Origin: Variovorax sp. Root318D1
GTDB taxonomy: Bacteria; Pseudomonadota; Gammaproteobacteria; Burkholderiales; Burkholderiaceae_C
DNA length: 64,000 nt
NCBI RefSeq assembly: GCF_001424835.1
Contig: NZ_LMCQ01000012.1
Coordinates: forward strand, 525,829 to 589,828
Direction: 5' to 3'
Shown: positions 39,138 to 48,023 of the stretch, piece after piece
Layout of the letters: every line of letters begins with the position of its first letter
Position numbering within the stretch: the stretch's first letter is position 1
The notes under the pieces: model-generated
The model's input: only the letters and a program-made list of their open reading frames with translations
Databases searched by the model: none
Told to the model about the DNA's origin: nothing
Made by a program: the position numbers and the translations under genes

Positions 39138-40046
39138 TCACGAACCCTTGTTGTCCATCGCAGAACGCAAGCCGTCCGACAGGATGTTGAAGGAAATCGA
39201 CGTGATGAAGATCATCACCCCCGGCAGCGCAGCCACCCAAGGCTGAGCATAGATCGCAGTGCGCAGCGTATTGAGCATCAGCCCCCACTCCGGCTCAGGT
39301 GGCTTTACGCCCAGGCCCAGGAACGAGAGGCCCGAGGCCAGGATCATCGACACCGCGATCAGACTGGTGGCGTAGACGAAGATTGGGCCGAGCACATTGC
39401 CCAGCACGTGAACCCGCACGATGGTGAACGGGCTCGCACCCGAGGCGCGGGCCGCCTCCACATAGTCGCGGTTGCGCACCTGCGTGGTCACGCTCTCGGC
39501 CACGCGCGCAATCTGCGGAATGAACACGATGGTGAGCGAGATCAGCGAGTTGACCACGCCCGCGCCCAGCGTGCCCGACAGCGCAATGGCCAGCAGCACC
39601 GAAGGGAAGGCATAGAACACATCGATGGTGCGCATGATCAGCGTGTTGGTGAGGCCGCCCGCATAACCGGCCACCAAACCGATGACCGTGCCGAGCACGA
39701 AGGCGCAGAGCACCGGCGTAATGCCGATGAAGAGCGACAGCCGCGCACCGACGATCAGCCGGGAGAGCATGTCGCGCCCGAGTTCGTCGCTGCCCAGCGG
39801 CAGGCCCGCGGTGCCGATGGGCTTGAGCCGCTTGAGCATCGACGACTGGTAGGCGTCGGCCGGTGCGATCCAGGGGCCGACCAGCGCGAGCGCGATCAGC
39901 AGCAGCACGACGATGGCGGCGCCCACCGCCACCGGGTCGCGCCGGAAGCGCAGCCAGACCGAAGCCCAGTAGCCGCGGGAGCGCTGGGCCGGCAGCGGCT
40001 CGACGGCCGCTGCCACGGGTGAGGAAGAAGCGAGCACGGAGGACAT
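39138..40046 (-). CDS. peptide/opine-type ABC transporter permease (DppC-like)
   Basis: 302 residues. The N-terminal Pro/Ala-rich cytoplasmic stretch is followed by W-L-R-F-R-R-D-P-V-A-V-G-A-A, typical of DppC/OppC N-termini. Five to six membrane helices follow, and the EAA loop is E-A-A-R-A-S-G-A-S at about 200. The family line G-T-D-x-x-G-R-D appears as G-S-D-E-L-G-R-D-M-L-S-R. ATG 40046 follows GGAGG-like sequence; an upstream ATG at 40088 would overlap the DppB-like gene by 14 bases. It forms the inner-membrane pore with the DppB-like protein. Confidence 0.92.
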   Translation of the reverse strand: MSSVLASSSPVAAAVEPLPAQRSRGYWASVWLRFRRDPVAVGAAIVVLLLIALALVGPWIAPADAYQSSMLKRLKPIGTAGLPLGSDELGRDMLSRLIVGARLSLFIGITPVLCAFVLGTVIGLVAGYAGGLTNTLIMRTIDVFYAFPSVLLAIALSGTLGAGVVNSLISLTIVFIPQIARVAESVTTQVRNRDYVEAARASGASPFTIVRVHVLGNVLGPIFVYATSLIAVSMILASGLSFLGLGVKPPEPEWGLMLNTLRTAIYAQPWVAALPGVMIFITSISFNILSDGLRSAMDNKGS

Positions 40047-40074
40047 GGGTTTATCGGTTTGATCTTTTTCTTCT

Positions 40075-41028
40075 TCAGGCACGCGCAATGCGCGGATCGA
40101 GCAGCGTCTGCAGCACGTCGACCAGCAGGTTGAGCACGACGAAGAACAGCGCCAGCACGAGGATGGTTCCCTGCAGCAGCGGCAGGTCGCGCTGGAAGAT
40201 TGCCGAGTTCAGCAGAAAGCCGGTGCCGGGCCACGAGAACACGGTCTCGATCAGGATCGAGCCGCCGAGCAGATAGCCCAGTTGCAGCCCCATCACGGCC
40301 AGCGCGGTGGGCGCCGCGTTCTTCACCATGTGGCGGAAAACGCCGAAGTGCGTGAGCCCCTTGGCGCGCAAGCCCACGATGAACTCCTGGTCGAGGATGT
40401 CGGCCACCAGCGCGCGAACCGTGCGCGCGATGATGCCCATGGGAATCACCGATATCGTGAGCGCCGGCAGCACCAGGAACTGCAGATGCGCCCAGTCCCA
40501 CGCCCAGTCGCCCGAACCGCTCGGGCCCGCGCCCGTGGCGGGCAGCCACATGAGCTGCGAGGAGAACACGATCACCATCACCATGCCGAGCCAGTAGTGC
40601 GGCACGCTCACGCCCAGCACCGACAGCATCGATGCAAAGCGGTCGACCCATGAGCCGCGGAAGTAGCCCGCCACGAACCCGAACAGGCAGCCCAGCACGA
40701 AGCCGATGAAGGTGGCCACGACCGCCAGCCGCAGCGTGTTGCCGACGGCGGTGAGCACCTCCGACGCCACGGCGCGGTTGCTGGCAATGGACACGCCCAG
40801 GTCGCCGTGCAGCGCGCGCCAGACCCACATTGCGAACTGCTCGGGCAGCGAACGGTTGAAACCGTACAGCTCGCGCAATTGCGCCTGCAGGTCGGCCGAC
40901 GCATCGGGCGGCAGGATCGACACCAGCGGGTCACCGGGCGCGATGTGCACCAGCAGGAAGCACACGAGCGCCACGCCGACCATGATCGGCACGGCGTAGA
41001 CGATGCGGCGAATCAAATAGGAAAACAT
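40075..41028 (-). CDS. peptide/opine-type ABC transporter permease (DppB-like)
   Basis: 317 residues. It starts M-F-S-Y-L-I-R-R-I-V-Y-A-V-P-I-M, the standard DppB opening, with a periplasmic loop containing A-P-G-D-P and six membrane helices. The late L-R-A-K-G-L EAA region is near 215-220, and the C-terminus L-D-P-R-I is typical. TGATG links it to the binding-protein stop codon, so translation is coupled. It is a partner of the DppC-like permease. Confidence 0.93.
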   Translation of the reverse strand: MFSYLIRRIVYAVPIMVGVALVCFLLVHIAPGDPLVSILPPDASADLQAQLRELYGFNRSLPEQFAMWVWRALHGDLGVSIASNRAVASEVLTAVGNTLRLAVVATFIGFVLGCLFGFVAGYFRGSWVDRFASMLSVLGVSVPHYWLGMVMVIVFSSQLMWLPATGAGPSGSGDWAWDWAHLQFLVLPALTISVIPMGIIARTVRALVADILDQEFIVGLRAKGLTHFGVFRHMVKNAAPTALAVMGLQLGYLLGGSILIETVFSWPGTGFLLNSAIFQRDLPLLQGTILVLALFFVVLNLLVDVLQTLLDPRIARA

Positions 41029-42692
41029 CAATCCATCGTCATGGTGGCGATGTCGATGAACCAGCTCTTGGGCTGCACCACGTTCTTGATCTTGGCCGAG
41101 AGCGCGCGCGGACCGACGTCGTGCGCAATCCAGACGAAGGGAGCGTCGTCCACGATGTGGGTGTGCAGCTTGGCCAGCGCCGCGTCGCGCGCCTTGTCGT
41201 CGAAGCTGGTGCGCGCGTCGGCCACGAGCTTGTCGACCTCGGCGTTGCCGTAGTAGCCCCAGTTGTTCGACACCGGCGGAAAGGCCTTGGTGCTCACGAA
41301 ACGCACCATCGCGAAGAACGGGTCCATCGCCGCGAAGCTCACGTTGGTGGCGTTGGCGCCGTTGGCCGAGGGGTCCTTCGCGCCCTTGCGCCAGTTGGTG
41401 AAGAGCGTGTTCCATTCGATCACGTCGAACTGCACGTCGAAGAAGCACTGCTTGAGCGACTCCTGCGCGAACTCGTTCATCGGGAGCGGCTGCATCTGGC
41501 CCGAACCCGAGGCGGAGATCTGCACCTTCACCTTGATCGGTTTGGCGGCGGAATAGCCGGCCTGCGTCATGAGTGCCTGCGCGGCCTTCACGTCGTACCT
41601 GATGTCGAAGCCCGGCTTGCCGAACCAGGGGTGGCCCGGCGGCACCGTGCCCTTGGGCTCGGCCATCATGCCGCCGAGCAATTGCTTCATGCCGCCGCGG
41701 TCGATGCACAGGTTGGCAGCCTGGCGCACACGCTTGTCGAGCCATGGCGAACCTTCGGCGAACGAGAGCTGCCAGGGCCACACGTGCGGCTGGGCGTTCG
41801 AATAAATCTTGAAGCCGCGCTGCGTGATCTGCGCCATGGCGTCGGGCGCGGGCGCCTCGATCCAGTCGACCTGGCCGCCGAGCAGCGCGGCGGTGCGTGC
41901 GTTGGCTTCGGGCATGGGGATCATCACGACCTTGTCGATCTTCGGCGCGCGCTTGGCGTCCCAGTAAGTCTTGTTGGCCGCCAGCTCCAGCCGCTCGCGG
42001 GCGACAAAGCGCGTGACTTTGAACGGGCCCGAGCCGGCGGGATCGGCCGCGAAAGCAGTCCATGCGGCCTTGGCCTTGTCGGCGGGCGTTGCACCGGTCG
42101 CGGCGTCGAACTTCTTTTGCCACTGCGCAGGCGAGGCCATGAACAGGTTCGTCAAGTTGATCGGCAGGAAGGCATCGGGCTCGCTGGTGGTGAACTCGAC
42201 CGTCATGTCGTCGATCTTGCGCGCCGTGCGCAGCGTGGGCATGCGCGAGGCGGTCACGCCCACCTGGCTGGGGTCGAACTGCGGCGCGTCCTTGTCGAGC
42301 ACCTTCTGCACGTTCCACACCACGGCATCGGCGCTGAAGGCCGAGCCGTCATGGAACTTGACGCCCGGGCGCAGCTTGAAGACCCACTTGGTCTTGTCCT
42401 TGGCGTCCACCGCCCACGAGGTGGCGAGGCCGGCGATCAGCACGCTGGGCGCATCGGCCTTGGACAGGTCCCATTGCGTGAGCGAGTCGTAGATCGGAAT
42501 GCCGGTGAAGCGGTTGCCCTCGAAGCCCTGGTCGGGCTGGCCCAGCGTGCGCGGAATGTCGGCGGCCGTCATGGCGATGCGCAGGGTTTTTTCCTGCGCG
42601 AGCGCAGCGGGTGCGGCAACGGCCAGCATGGCCAGCAGCACGCTGGCGGCCAGCGGTTTCAGGGACGGGGCAGGGATAGCAGCACGCTTCAC
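41028..42692 (-). CDS. peptide/opine-type ABC transporter binding protein (DppA family)
   Basis: 554-residue family-5 solute-binding protein. It has a long signal peptide ending A-P-A-A-L-A-Q at about 33. The mature core has L-R-P-G-V-K-F-H-D-G-S-A-F-S-A-D-A-V-V-W-N, the hallmark of the family, and a later D-I-R-Y-D-V-K-A-A-Q-A-L-M segment. GTG 42692 is the start because AGGAG lies 5 bases upstream and the signal peptide begins there. It captures a peptide-, opine- or amide-like ligand in the periplasm. It is first in a reverse operon of receptor, two permeases, two ATPases and amidase. Confidence 0.92.
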   Translation of the reverse strand: MKRAAIPAPSLKPLAASVLLAMLAVAAPAALAQEKTLRIAMTAADIPRTLGQPDQGFEGNRFTGIPIYDSLTQWDLSKADAPSVLIAGLATSWAVDAKDKTKWVFKLRPGVKFHDGSAFSADAVVWNVQKVLDKDAPQFDPSQVGVTASRMPTLRTARKIDDMTVEFTTSEPDAFLPINLTNLFMASPAQWQKKFDAATGATPADKAKAAWTAFAADPAGSGPFKVTRFVARERLELAANKTYWDAKRAPKIDKVVMIPMPEANARTAALLGGQVDWIEAPAPDAMAQITQRGFKIYSNAQPHVWPWQLSFAEGSPWLDKRVRQAANLCIDRGGMKQLLGGMMAEPKGTVPPGHPWFGKPGFDIRYDVKAAQALMTQAGYSAAKPIKVKVQISASGSGQMQPLPMNEFAQESLKQCFFDVQFDVIEWNTLFTNWRKGAKDPSANGANATNVSFAAMDPFFAMVRFVSTKAFPPVSNNWGYYGNAEVDKLVADARTSFDDKARDAALAKLHTHIVDDAPFVWIAHDVGPRALSAKIKNVVQPKSWFIDIATMTMD

Positions 42693-42800
42693 ATCAACTC
42701 CTAAGGAAAGGACGGGCCAGGGCCCGAAGACGAAGGCCACGAGGCCGAGGGAAGCGGTCAAGCACGACATGTGCCAGCCGCTGTTCCGGGGCCCCGATGC

Positions 42801-42806
42801 GACAAT
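42801..42806 (+). promoter_or_regulatory. -10-like box 9 bases before pyrC
   Basis: GACAAT, then CGCCTTCTC, then ATG 42816. No Shine-Dalgarno sequence is present. The arrangement matches those before the LysR genes at 10727 and 33324. Confidence 0.4.
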
Positions 42807-42815
42807 CGCCTTCTC

Positions 42816-43847
42816 ATGACAGATACCCTCACCATCACCCGCCCGGACGACTGGCACCTGCACGTGCGCGATGGCGCCGCCCTCGAAGCCGTGGTGCCGC
42901 ACAGTGCGCGCCAGTTCGGCCGCGCGCTGGTCATGCCCAACCTGCGTCCTCCCGTGACCACCGCGGCGCAGGCCATGGCCTACAGCGACCGCATTCGCGC
43001 CGCGGTACCCGAAGGCACGGCCTTCGAGCCCGTGATGTCGCTCTACTTGACCGACAAGCTGCCGCCCGAAGAAATTGCGTTGGCCGCCCAGGCCGGCGTG
43101 CGCGCGCTCAAGCTCTACCCGGCCGGCGCCACCACCAACAGCGATGCCGGCGTGACCGACATCCGCCATACCTACAAGACGCTCGAAGCGATGCAGAAGC
43201 ACGGCCTGCTGCTGCTGGTGCACGGCGAAGTGACCGACCCGGCCGTCGACCTGTTCGACCGCGAGGCTGTGTTTATCGACCGCGTGATGATTCCGCTGCG
43301 CCGCGACTTCCCCGAGCTCAAGGTGGTGTTCGAGCACCTCACCACGAAAGAGGGCGCTCACTACGTGCGCGATGCCAACCGCTTCACGGCCGCCACCATC
43401 ACCGCGCACCATCTGCTCTACAACCGCAACGCCATCTTCACCGGCGGCATCCGCCCGCACTACTACTGCCTGCCCGTGCTCAAGCGCGAGACGCACCGCG
43501 TGGCACTGGTCGAGGCGGCCACCAGCGGCAGCGACCGCTTCTTCCTGGGCACCGACAGCGCGCCGCACCCGGCCCACCTGAAAGAGCATGCGCTCGGCTG
43601 CGCCGGCTGCTACACCGCGCTGACCGCCATCGAGCTCTATGCCGAAGCCTTCGACAGCGTGGATGCGCTCGACAAGCTCGAGGGGTTCGCGAGCTTCCAC
43701 GGCCCCGACTTTTACGACCTGCCGCGCAACAGCGGCACCATCACGCTGAAGCGCGAAAGCTGGACCGTGCCCGAGACGGTGCCCTATGGCGACGCCACGC
43801 TCAAGCCGCTGCGCGGCGGTGAAACCATCGCCTGGAGACTCGCATGA
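42816..43847 (+). CDS. pyrC: dihydroorotase
   Basis: 343-residue class II dihydroorotase of pyrimidine biosynthesis that interconverts carbamoyl-aspartate and dihydroorotate. Zinc ligands are visible: H-L-H (14 and 16), carboxylated Lys at about 99 in [16 protein letters not shown] at about 135, H in T-A-H-H-L at about 173, and Asp in G-T-D-S-A-P-H at about 247. Length and the G-A-T-T-N-S motif match E. coli PyrC. ATG 42816 begins the T-I-T-R-P-D-D-W-H core. It overlaps the next gene by 4 bases. Confidence 0.96.
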   Translation: MTDTLTITRPDDWHLHVRDGAALEAVVPHSARQFGRALVMPNLRPPVTTAAQAMAYSDRIRAAVPEGTAFEPVMSLYLTDKLPPEEIALAAQAGVRALKLYPAGATTNSDAGVTDIRHTYKTLEAMQKHGLLLLVHGEVTDPAVDLFDREAVFIDRVMIPLRRDFPELKVVFEHLTTKEGAHYVRDANRFTAATITAHHLLYNRNAIFTGGIRPHYYCLPVLKRETHRVALVEAATSGSDRFFLGTDSAPHPAHLKEHALGCAGCYTALTAIELYAEAFDSVDALDKLEGFASFHGPDFYDLPRNSGTITLKRESWTVPETVPYGDATLKPLRGGETIAWRLA

Positions 43848-44650
43848 CCCCCACGCTGCGCGTGATGCTGCTGATCGATGCCGACAACGTCTCGGCCGAC
43901 GTGATCGAGCAGGCCGTGCAGCGGACCATGGCCGAGCACGGCGCCATCCACGTGCGGCGTGCTTACTGCAACGCCGAAACCGCGCTCAAGCAACAGACGC
44001 TCTTCAAGCGCCTGTCGGTGCGGCCGATGGTCAATCTCTCGTCCGGCAAGAACAGCACCGACATCGCGCTTGCGGTCGATGCCGTCGACCTCGTGATTGC
44101 CGAGCGCCCCGACGTGGTGGTACTGGTGTCGTCCGATTCCGACTTTGCGCCGCTCGTGATCCGACTGCGTGAAAAGGGCTGCCGTGTGTGTGGCCTCGGC
44201 CAGCAGGGCAAGACCGGCGAAGAGACCGTGGCGGTGTACGACGAGTTCACCGACCTGCGGCACCACGGGGCACCGGTTGCGCCGGCCGCTGCGCCAGCCA
44301 GGAAAGCTGCGGCCAAGGTGGCCGCGAAGCGCGCACCCGCTGCCAAGACCGGCAAGAGCACGGCCACGCCAGCTCGCAAGACCGCGGCCAAGACACCGGC
44401 CCGCAAGGCGGCCAAGGCCGCCAAGCTGGCGCAACCGCCGTCCGAGGCGGCCGAGTTCATCCTGCAGGCTGCGCCCGCATTGCGCAGCGGCGCCGACGTG
44501 CCGCTCAACGACGTCGCCCAGGCCTTGCGCGCGGCAGGGCTGCTCGGCAAGCACGGCAGTTCGCTCAAGCTGTTCGACAAACTCCCTGCGGAGTTCGCCG
44601 TGCTGCAGCACCCCGACCGCATCCGCTGGACCGGAGCCCCCGCGCCTTGA
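43844..44650 (+). CDS. NYN-domain protein with Ala/Lys linker and LOTUS-like C-terminus
   Basis: 268 residues. The N-terminal NYN (LabA/DUF88, PIN-like) domain, about 1-140, has acidic active-site groups in [16 protein letters not shown] and S-S-D-S-D-F-A-P-L; such proteins are predicted Mg-dependent ribonucleases. An Ala/Lys/Pro-rich linker of about 55 residues follows (repeats of P-A-R-K-x-A-A-K), resembling histone H1-like bacterial tails. The C-terminal 70 residues (S-E-A-A-E-F-I-L to F-A-V-L-Q-H) look like an OST-HTH/LOTUS RNA-binding domain. Its ATG overlaps the pyrC stop. Confidence 0.83.
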   Translation: MTPTLRVMLLIDADNVSADVIEQAVQRTMAEHGAIHVRRAYCNAETALKQQTLFKRLSVRPMVNLSSGKNSTDIALAVDAVDLVIAERPDVVVLVSSDSDFAPLVIRLREKGCRVCGLGQQGKTGEETVAVYDEFTDLRHHGAPVAPAAAPARKAAAKVAAKRAPAAKTGKSTATPARKTAAKTPARKAAKAAKLAQPPSEAAEFILQAAPALRSGADVPLNDVAQALRAAGLLGKHGSSLKLFDKLPAEFAVLQHPDRIRWTGAPAP

Positions 44651-45393
44651 GCCTGGAGGCGATCGACTGGGCACAGCCCTGGCTCGCGCCTTATCGCGTC
44701 ATTGGCGAAGCGGCGGCGCACACCGCGCTCTGCACCTCCGTTGCAGCGGCGCTCGAACAGGGCGCCAAGCCGGCTTCCGCGCCCACCTTCGTGCCGCAAC
44801 TGGACCTGCCGGCGGGCCGTGCCTACGAAGCCCACATCTTCCAGACCGGCACCGTGCCGACCCGCGACAACCTGCACGACTTCTTCAACGGGCTGGTCTG
44901 GCTGGCGTTCCCCGAAACCAAGCGCCGCCTCAATGAACTACAAGCTTCGGAGATCGCCCGCAATGGCGTCACCTCCACGCGCGGCCCCGTGCGCGATGCG
45001 CTCACGCTCTTCGACGAGAACGGCGCGCTGCTCGATGCACCCGCCGCGTTGTGGGAGGCGCTGGTCGCGCGCGACTGGCACACCCTTTTCGTGACGCAGC
45101 GCGCGCTGTGGTCCGAGGCGCGCCTGATTGTGTTCGGCCACGCGTTGCTCGAGAAGCTCACCACTCCGCGAAAGGCGATCACCGCGCATGTGCTGCTGCC
45201 GGCACCGCCTTCACCGAATGGCGGTGGACCCGAGGCGCTCGACGACCGGGTGCTGGCGCGCCGACTCGATGCGCAATATCTGGCGCAAAAACCTTTCGTC
45301 CCCTTGCCGGTGCTCGGCGTGCCGGGCTGGTGCGCAGACAACGCCACGGCGGATTTCTACGACGATCCGAAGGTCTTCAGGCCCGGTCCGTAG
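44647..45393 (+). CDS. DUF3025 family protein
   Basis: 248 residues from TTG 44647, whose TTGA overlaps the stop of the NYN gene. No later start keeps the conserved N-terminal I-D-W-A-Q-P-W-L. The segments H-I-F-Q-T-G, R-D-N-L-H-D-F-F-N-G-L-V-W-L and F-P-x-x-K-x-x-x-N are the signature of DUF3025, a family of unknown function found beside NYN and housekeeping genes in betaproteobacteria. Soluble, no signal peptide or membrane segment. The sequence offers no role. Confidence 0.85.
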   Translation: MSLEAIDWAQPWLAPYRVIGEAAAHTALCTSVAAALEQGAKPASAPTFVPQLDLPAGRAYEAHIFQTGTVPTRDNLHDFFNGLVWLAFPETKRRLNELQASEIARNGVTSTRGPVRDALTLFDENGALLDAPAALWEALVARDWHTLFVTQRALWSEARLIVFGHALLEKLTTPRKAITAHVLLPAPPSPNGGGPEALDDRVLARRLDAQYLAQKPFVPLPVLGVPGWCADNATADFYDDPKVFRPGP

Positions 45394-45543
45394 AACTTTT
45401 GCTCCTATCATCGCTCTACCCGCCAGCCGCGGTGCGGCTCATCCAGAATCCAAACAACACAGGAAGAGCGACATTTTCTGCACGGCTTGAAGAGGGCCAT
45501 CCGGTCCTCATCTATGCGGCAGCATTCCCCACGGAGAATTCAA

Positions 45544-46419
45544 TTGAAACGTATCCTTCTGTTCGTTTTGACCAATGTGATGGTCGTTGCAGTGCTCGGC
45601 GTCGTCGCCAGCCTGCTCGGCGTCAACCGCTTTCTGACGGCCAACGGGCTGAACCTTACGGCGCTGCTCGGCTTTGCGCTGATCATGGGCTTTGGCGGTG
45701 CGATCATTTCGCTGCTGATCAGCAAGCCCATGGCCAAGTGGACGACCAAGCTGCACATGATCGACAACCCCCAGACGCCCGACGAGGCCTGGATTGTCGG
45801 CACGGTGCGCAAGTTCGCCGACAAGGCCGGCATCGGCATGCCCGAGGTCGGCATCTTCGAGGGCGAGCCCAATGCCTTCGCGACCGGGGCGTTCAAGAAC
45901 TCGTCGCTGGTGGCGGTGTCCACCGGCCTGCTGCAGGGCATGACGCGCGAAGAAGTCGAGGCCGTCATCGGCCATGAGGTGGCGCACATTGCGAACGGCG
46001 ACATGGTCACCATGACGCTGATCCAGGGCGTGATGAACACCTTTGTGGTCTTCCTGTCGCGCGTGATCGGCTATGCGGTCGACAGCTTCCTGCGCCGCGG
46101 CGACGACCGTTCGTCGGGCCCTGGCATCGGCTACTACGTGAGCACCATCGTGCTGGACATCGTGCTGGGATTTGCCGCCGCCATCGTGGTGGCGTGGTTC
46201 TCGCGCCAGCGCGAGTTCCGTGCCGACGCCGGCGCGGCCGCGCTCATGGGCCAGAAGCAGCCGATGATGAACGCGCTGGCGCGCCTCGGCGGCCTGCCCG
46301 CTGGCGAGCTGCCCAAGGCGGTGGAAGCCATGGGCATCACGGGCAGCATCGGCAAGCTGTTTGCCACGCACCCGCCCATTGAAGAGCGCATTGCGGCGCT
46401 GCAGAACGCGCGCGGCTGA
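45544..46419 (+). CDS. htpX: membrane zinc metalloprotease HtpX
   Basis: 291-residue inner-membrane protease for quality control of membrane proteins. Two N-terminal membrane helices (about 4-26 and 38-58) precede the cytoplasmic catalytic region with H-E-V-A-H at 144-148. The third zinc ligand Glu is in R-Q-R-E-F-R-A-D at about 223. Two more hydrophobic segments lie between. The closing [11 protein letters not shown] motif is diagnostic. The start is TTG 45544 with CGGAG 7 bases upstream; upstream in-frame ATG codons add an unrelated charged stretch. Heat/envelope stress control is likely from family knowledge. Confidence 0.95.
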   Translation: MKRILLFVLTNVMVVAVLGVVASLLGVNRFLTANGLNLTALLGFALIMGFGGAIISLLISKPMAKWTTKLHMIDNPQTPDEAWIVGTVRKFADKAGIGMPEVGIFEGEPNAFATGAFKNSSLVAVSTGLLQGMTREEVEAVIGHEVAHIANGDMVTMTLIQGVMNTFVVFLSRVIGYAVDSFLRRGDDRSSGPGIGYYVSTIVLDIVLGFAAAIVVAWFSRQREFRADAGAAALMGQKQPMMNALARLGGLPAGELPKAVEAMGITGSIGKLFATHPPIEERIAALQNARG

Positions 46420-46443
46420 TCGTCCTCTCCGACAGCAAAAAGA

Positions 46444-46476
46444 AAGCCGCCACGGTTTGACCGTGGCGGCTTTTTT
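46444..46476. terminator. bidirectional intrinsic terminator
   Basis: AAGCCGCCACGG-TTTGA-CCGTGGCGGCTTTTTT forward; the reverse strand reads GGCTTTCTTTTT. It lies between convergent htpX and the ProQ/FinO-like gene and serves both. Confidence 0.92.
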
Positions 46477-46523
46477 ATTTGTGCGCGTTGCCGCGCTTCA
46501 GCTCGAACGCGCTGGCGGGCCTG

Positions 46524-47327
46524 TCAGGCCGCTGGCGGAACCTGCTGCCGCTCGGCGCGTGCACGGGCAAGCGTGCGCGCCACCTCGTCGGTGTTCATGC
46601 CGTACATCTCCGCAAATTCATGCTCGCTGCTGCGGCCGCTGGCTTCGAAGGCGCGCAACAGCGCTTCGCGCTTGGCGGCTTCGCGGGCCAGTTCAGCCAG
46701 CGCTTCATCGAGCACGGCATTGGTTTCCTCGTCGCGCGAGCGCACCAGCACGGCGTAGGCTTCGCGGTCGAGGCCCGAGGCTTCCACCGCGCGGGCGATG
46801 CGCGCCACCAGCTGCGGGCGCAGGTCTTCGCCGGAGCGCTGGGCGCGGCGGCGGTGCAGTTCGAGGATGGCGTGGTGCACGTGCTCCGGTGCCACGGCTT
46901 CGACCATGTTGCCGTCGAGATCGTGGCGCGGATGGCCCGCGGCCACCGCCTCGAGATAGCGCGTGGAGCGTGCGTGCAGGCCGAGCGCAACCTTGAGATC
47001 ATCCTTCTTGAAATCGTCGGGGTGCTTTTCGAGCAGGTCCTGGAACACGCCCAGCTTGAGCGGCAGGAAGCGCGCGCCGAACATGTTCGGGTAGAGCTCG
47101 AACAGTTTTTCCAGCGCGGGATGCACCTTGCGCGAGCGCGCCGGCTGTTGCGGCTGCTGGGCTGCCTGTTTCGGCTTCTGTTTTTGCTGCTGCTGCCGTG
47201 GCTGGCGCGGCGGGCGCGGCGACCGGGGCGGGCGTCCGTCGGCGGCCGGCTGCAGCGGGGCGGCGCCCTCGGCTTCCGTCGGCTGGACTTCCTGGATTTC
47301 TTCTTGAGGCGTGGCGGTGTCGGTCAT
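46524..47327 (-). CDS. ProQ/FinO-domain RNA chaperone
   Basis: 267 residues. The N-terminal 65 residues are Pro/Gln/Arg-rich and disordered. The FinO/ProQ domain over about 68-175 contains H-P-A-L-E-K-L-F-E-L-Y-P, F-L-P-L-K-L-G-V-F-Q-D-L and L-G-L-H-A-R-S-T-R-Y-L, the RNA-binding core. The C-terminal about 90 residues form an Ala/Glu/Arg-rich helical region. ProQ-family proteins bind structured 3' ends and small RNAs and act in post-transcriptional control. Unlike E. coli ProQ the order is disordered tail first and there is no C-terminal Tudor-like domain. Confidence 0.9.
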   Translation of the reverse strand: MTDTATPQEEIQEVQPTEAEGAAPLQPAADGRPPRSPRPPRQPRQQQQKQKPKQAAQQPQQPARSRKVHPALEKLFELYPNMFGARFLPLKLGVFQDLLEKHPDDFKKDDLKVALGLHARSTRYLEAVAAGHPRHDLDGNMVEAVAPEHVHHAILELHRRRAQRSGEDLRPQLVARIARAVEASGLDREAYAVLVRSRDEETNAVLDEALAELAREAAKREALLRAFEASGRSSEHEFAEMYGMNTDEVARTLARARAERQQVPPAA

Positions 47328-47378
47328 CGGTCGGGTCTTGTCAGGTTGGCAGCGGCGGAAAAAATGGAACTCGCTCGC

Positions 47379-48011
47379 TCAGCGCGGGCGGAACATCTTG
47401 AAGAGATTGTCGGGGCTGATCTCGAAGTAGTCGGCGGGGCCGCCTCCGCGCAGGATGGGCTGCGCCGCGGCGGTGTCGTAGATGCCGTCCTTCAGCAGGT
47501 GCCGTGCAATGTGCACGCCCACCACTTCGCCGAGGATGAGCCAGGTGGGCACCGGCACGCCGTCCACGCCTTCGAGCTGCAGCACCTGCGTGAGCCGGCA
47601 CTCGAAGGACACCGGGCTCTCGGCCACGCGCGGCACTGCGATGTGGCGCGACGCTGCAGGCGTGAGGCCGACGAGCTCGAACTCGTTCACCTCGGGCGGC
47701 ACGGCCGCGCACGACTGGTTCATTTGCTCGGCCAGCGGCCGGGTGGCCAGGTTCCAGCCGAACTCGCGCGTCTGGCGGATGTTGTGCAGGCTGTCCTTGG
47801 CGCCGATGCTCGCAAAGCCGACGATCGGCGGCGTGTAGTTGAAGGCGTTGAAGAAGCTGTAGGGCGCAAGATTGAGCGCGCCGTTCTCGTCTTGCGACGA
47901 GATCCATCCGATCGGGCGCGGACCGACCATCGCGTTGAACGGATCGTGCGGCAGGCCATGGCCTTTGGCGGGCTCGTAGAAGTGGAAGTCGTCGTTGTTA
48001 TTGCTGGACAC
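47379..48011 (-). CDS. flavin reductase-like (FMN-binding split barrel) protein
   Basis: 210 residues of the flavin-reductase-like split-barrel family. The N-terminal segment is F-N-A-M-V-G-P-R-P-I-G-W-I-S-S, then N-L-A-P-Y-S-F-F-N-A-F, the FMN-contact strand that defines the DUF447/RutF-like branch. Members reduce FMN with NAD(P)H or carry bound FMN. It is 12 bases upstream of the FAD oxidoreductase stop on the same strand but transcribed before it is not: it follows that gene in the reading direction by position 48011-48024 reversed, so the two are close tandem neighbours. Partner and substrate are unknown. Confidence 0.87.
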   Translation of the reverse strand: MSSNNNDDFHFYEPAKGHGLPHDPFNAMVGPRPIGWISSQDENGALNLAPYSFFNAFNYTPPIVGFASIGAKDSLHNIRQTREFGWNLATRPLAEQMNQSCAAVPPEVNEFELVGLTPAASRHIAVPRVAESPVSFECRLTQVLQLEGVDGVPVPTWLILGEVVGVHIARHLLKDGIYDTAAAQPILRGGGPADYFEISPDNLFKMFRPR

Positions 48012-48023
48012 CGCACTAGCTCC

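Noticed and set aside
42693..43700. In-frame extension upstream of the DppA-type receptor
   Set aside because: Antisense to pyrC; the signal peptide and AGGAG site fix the start at 42692.
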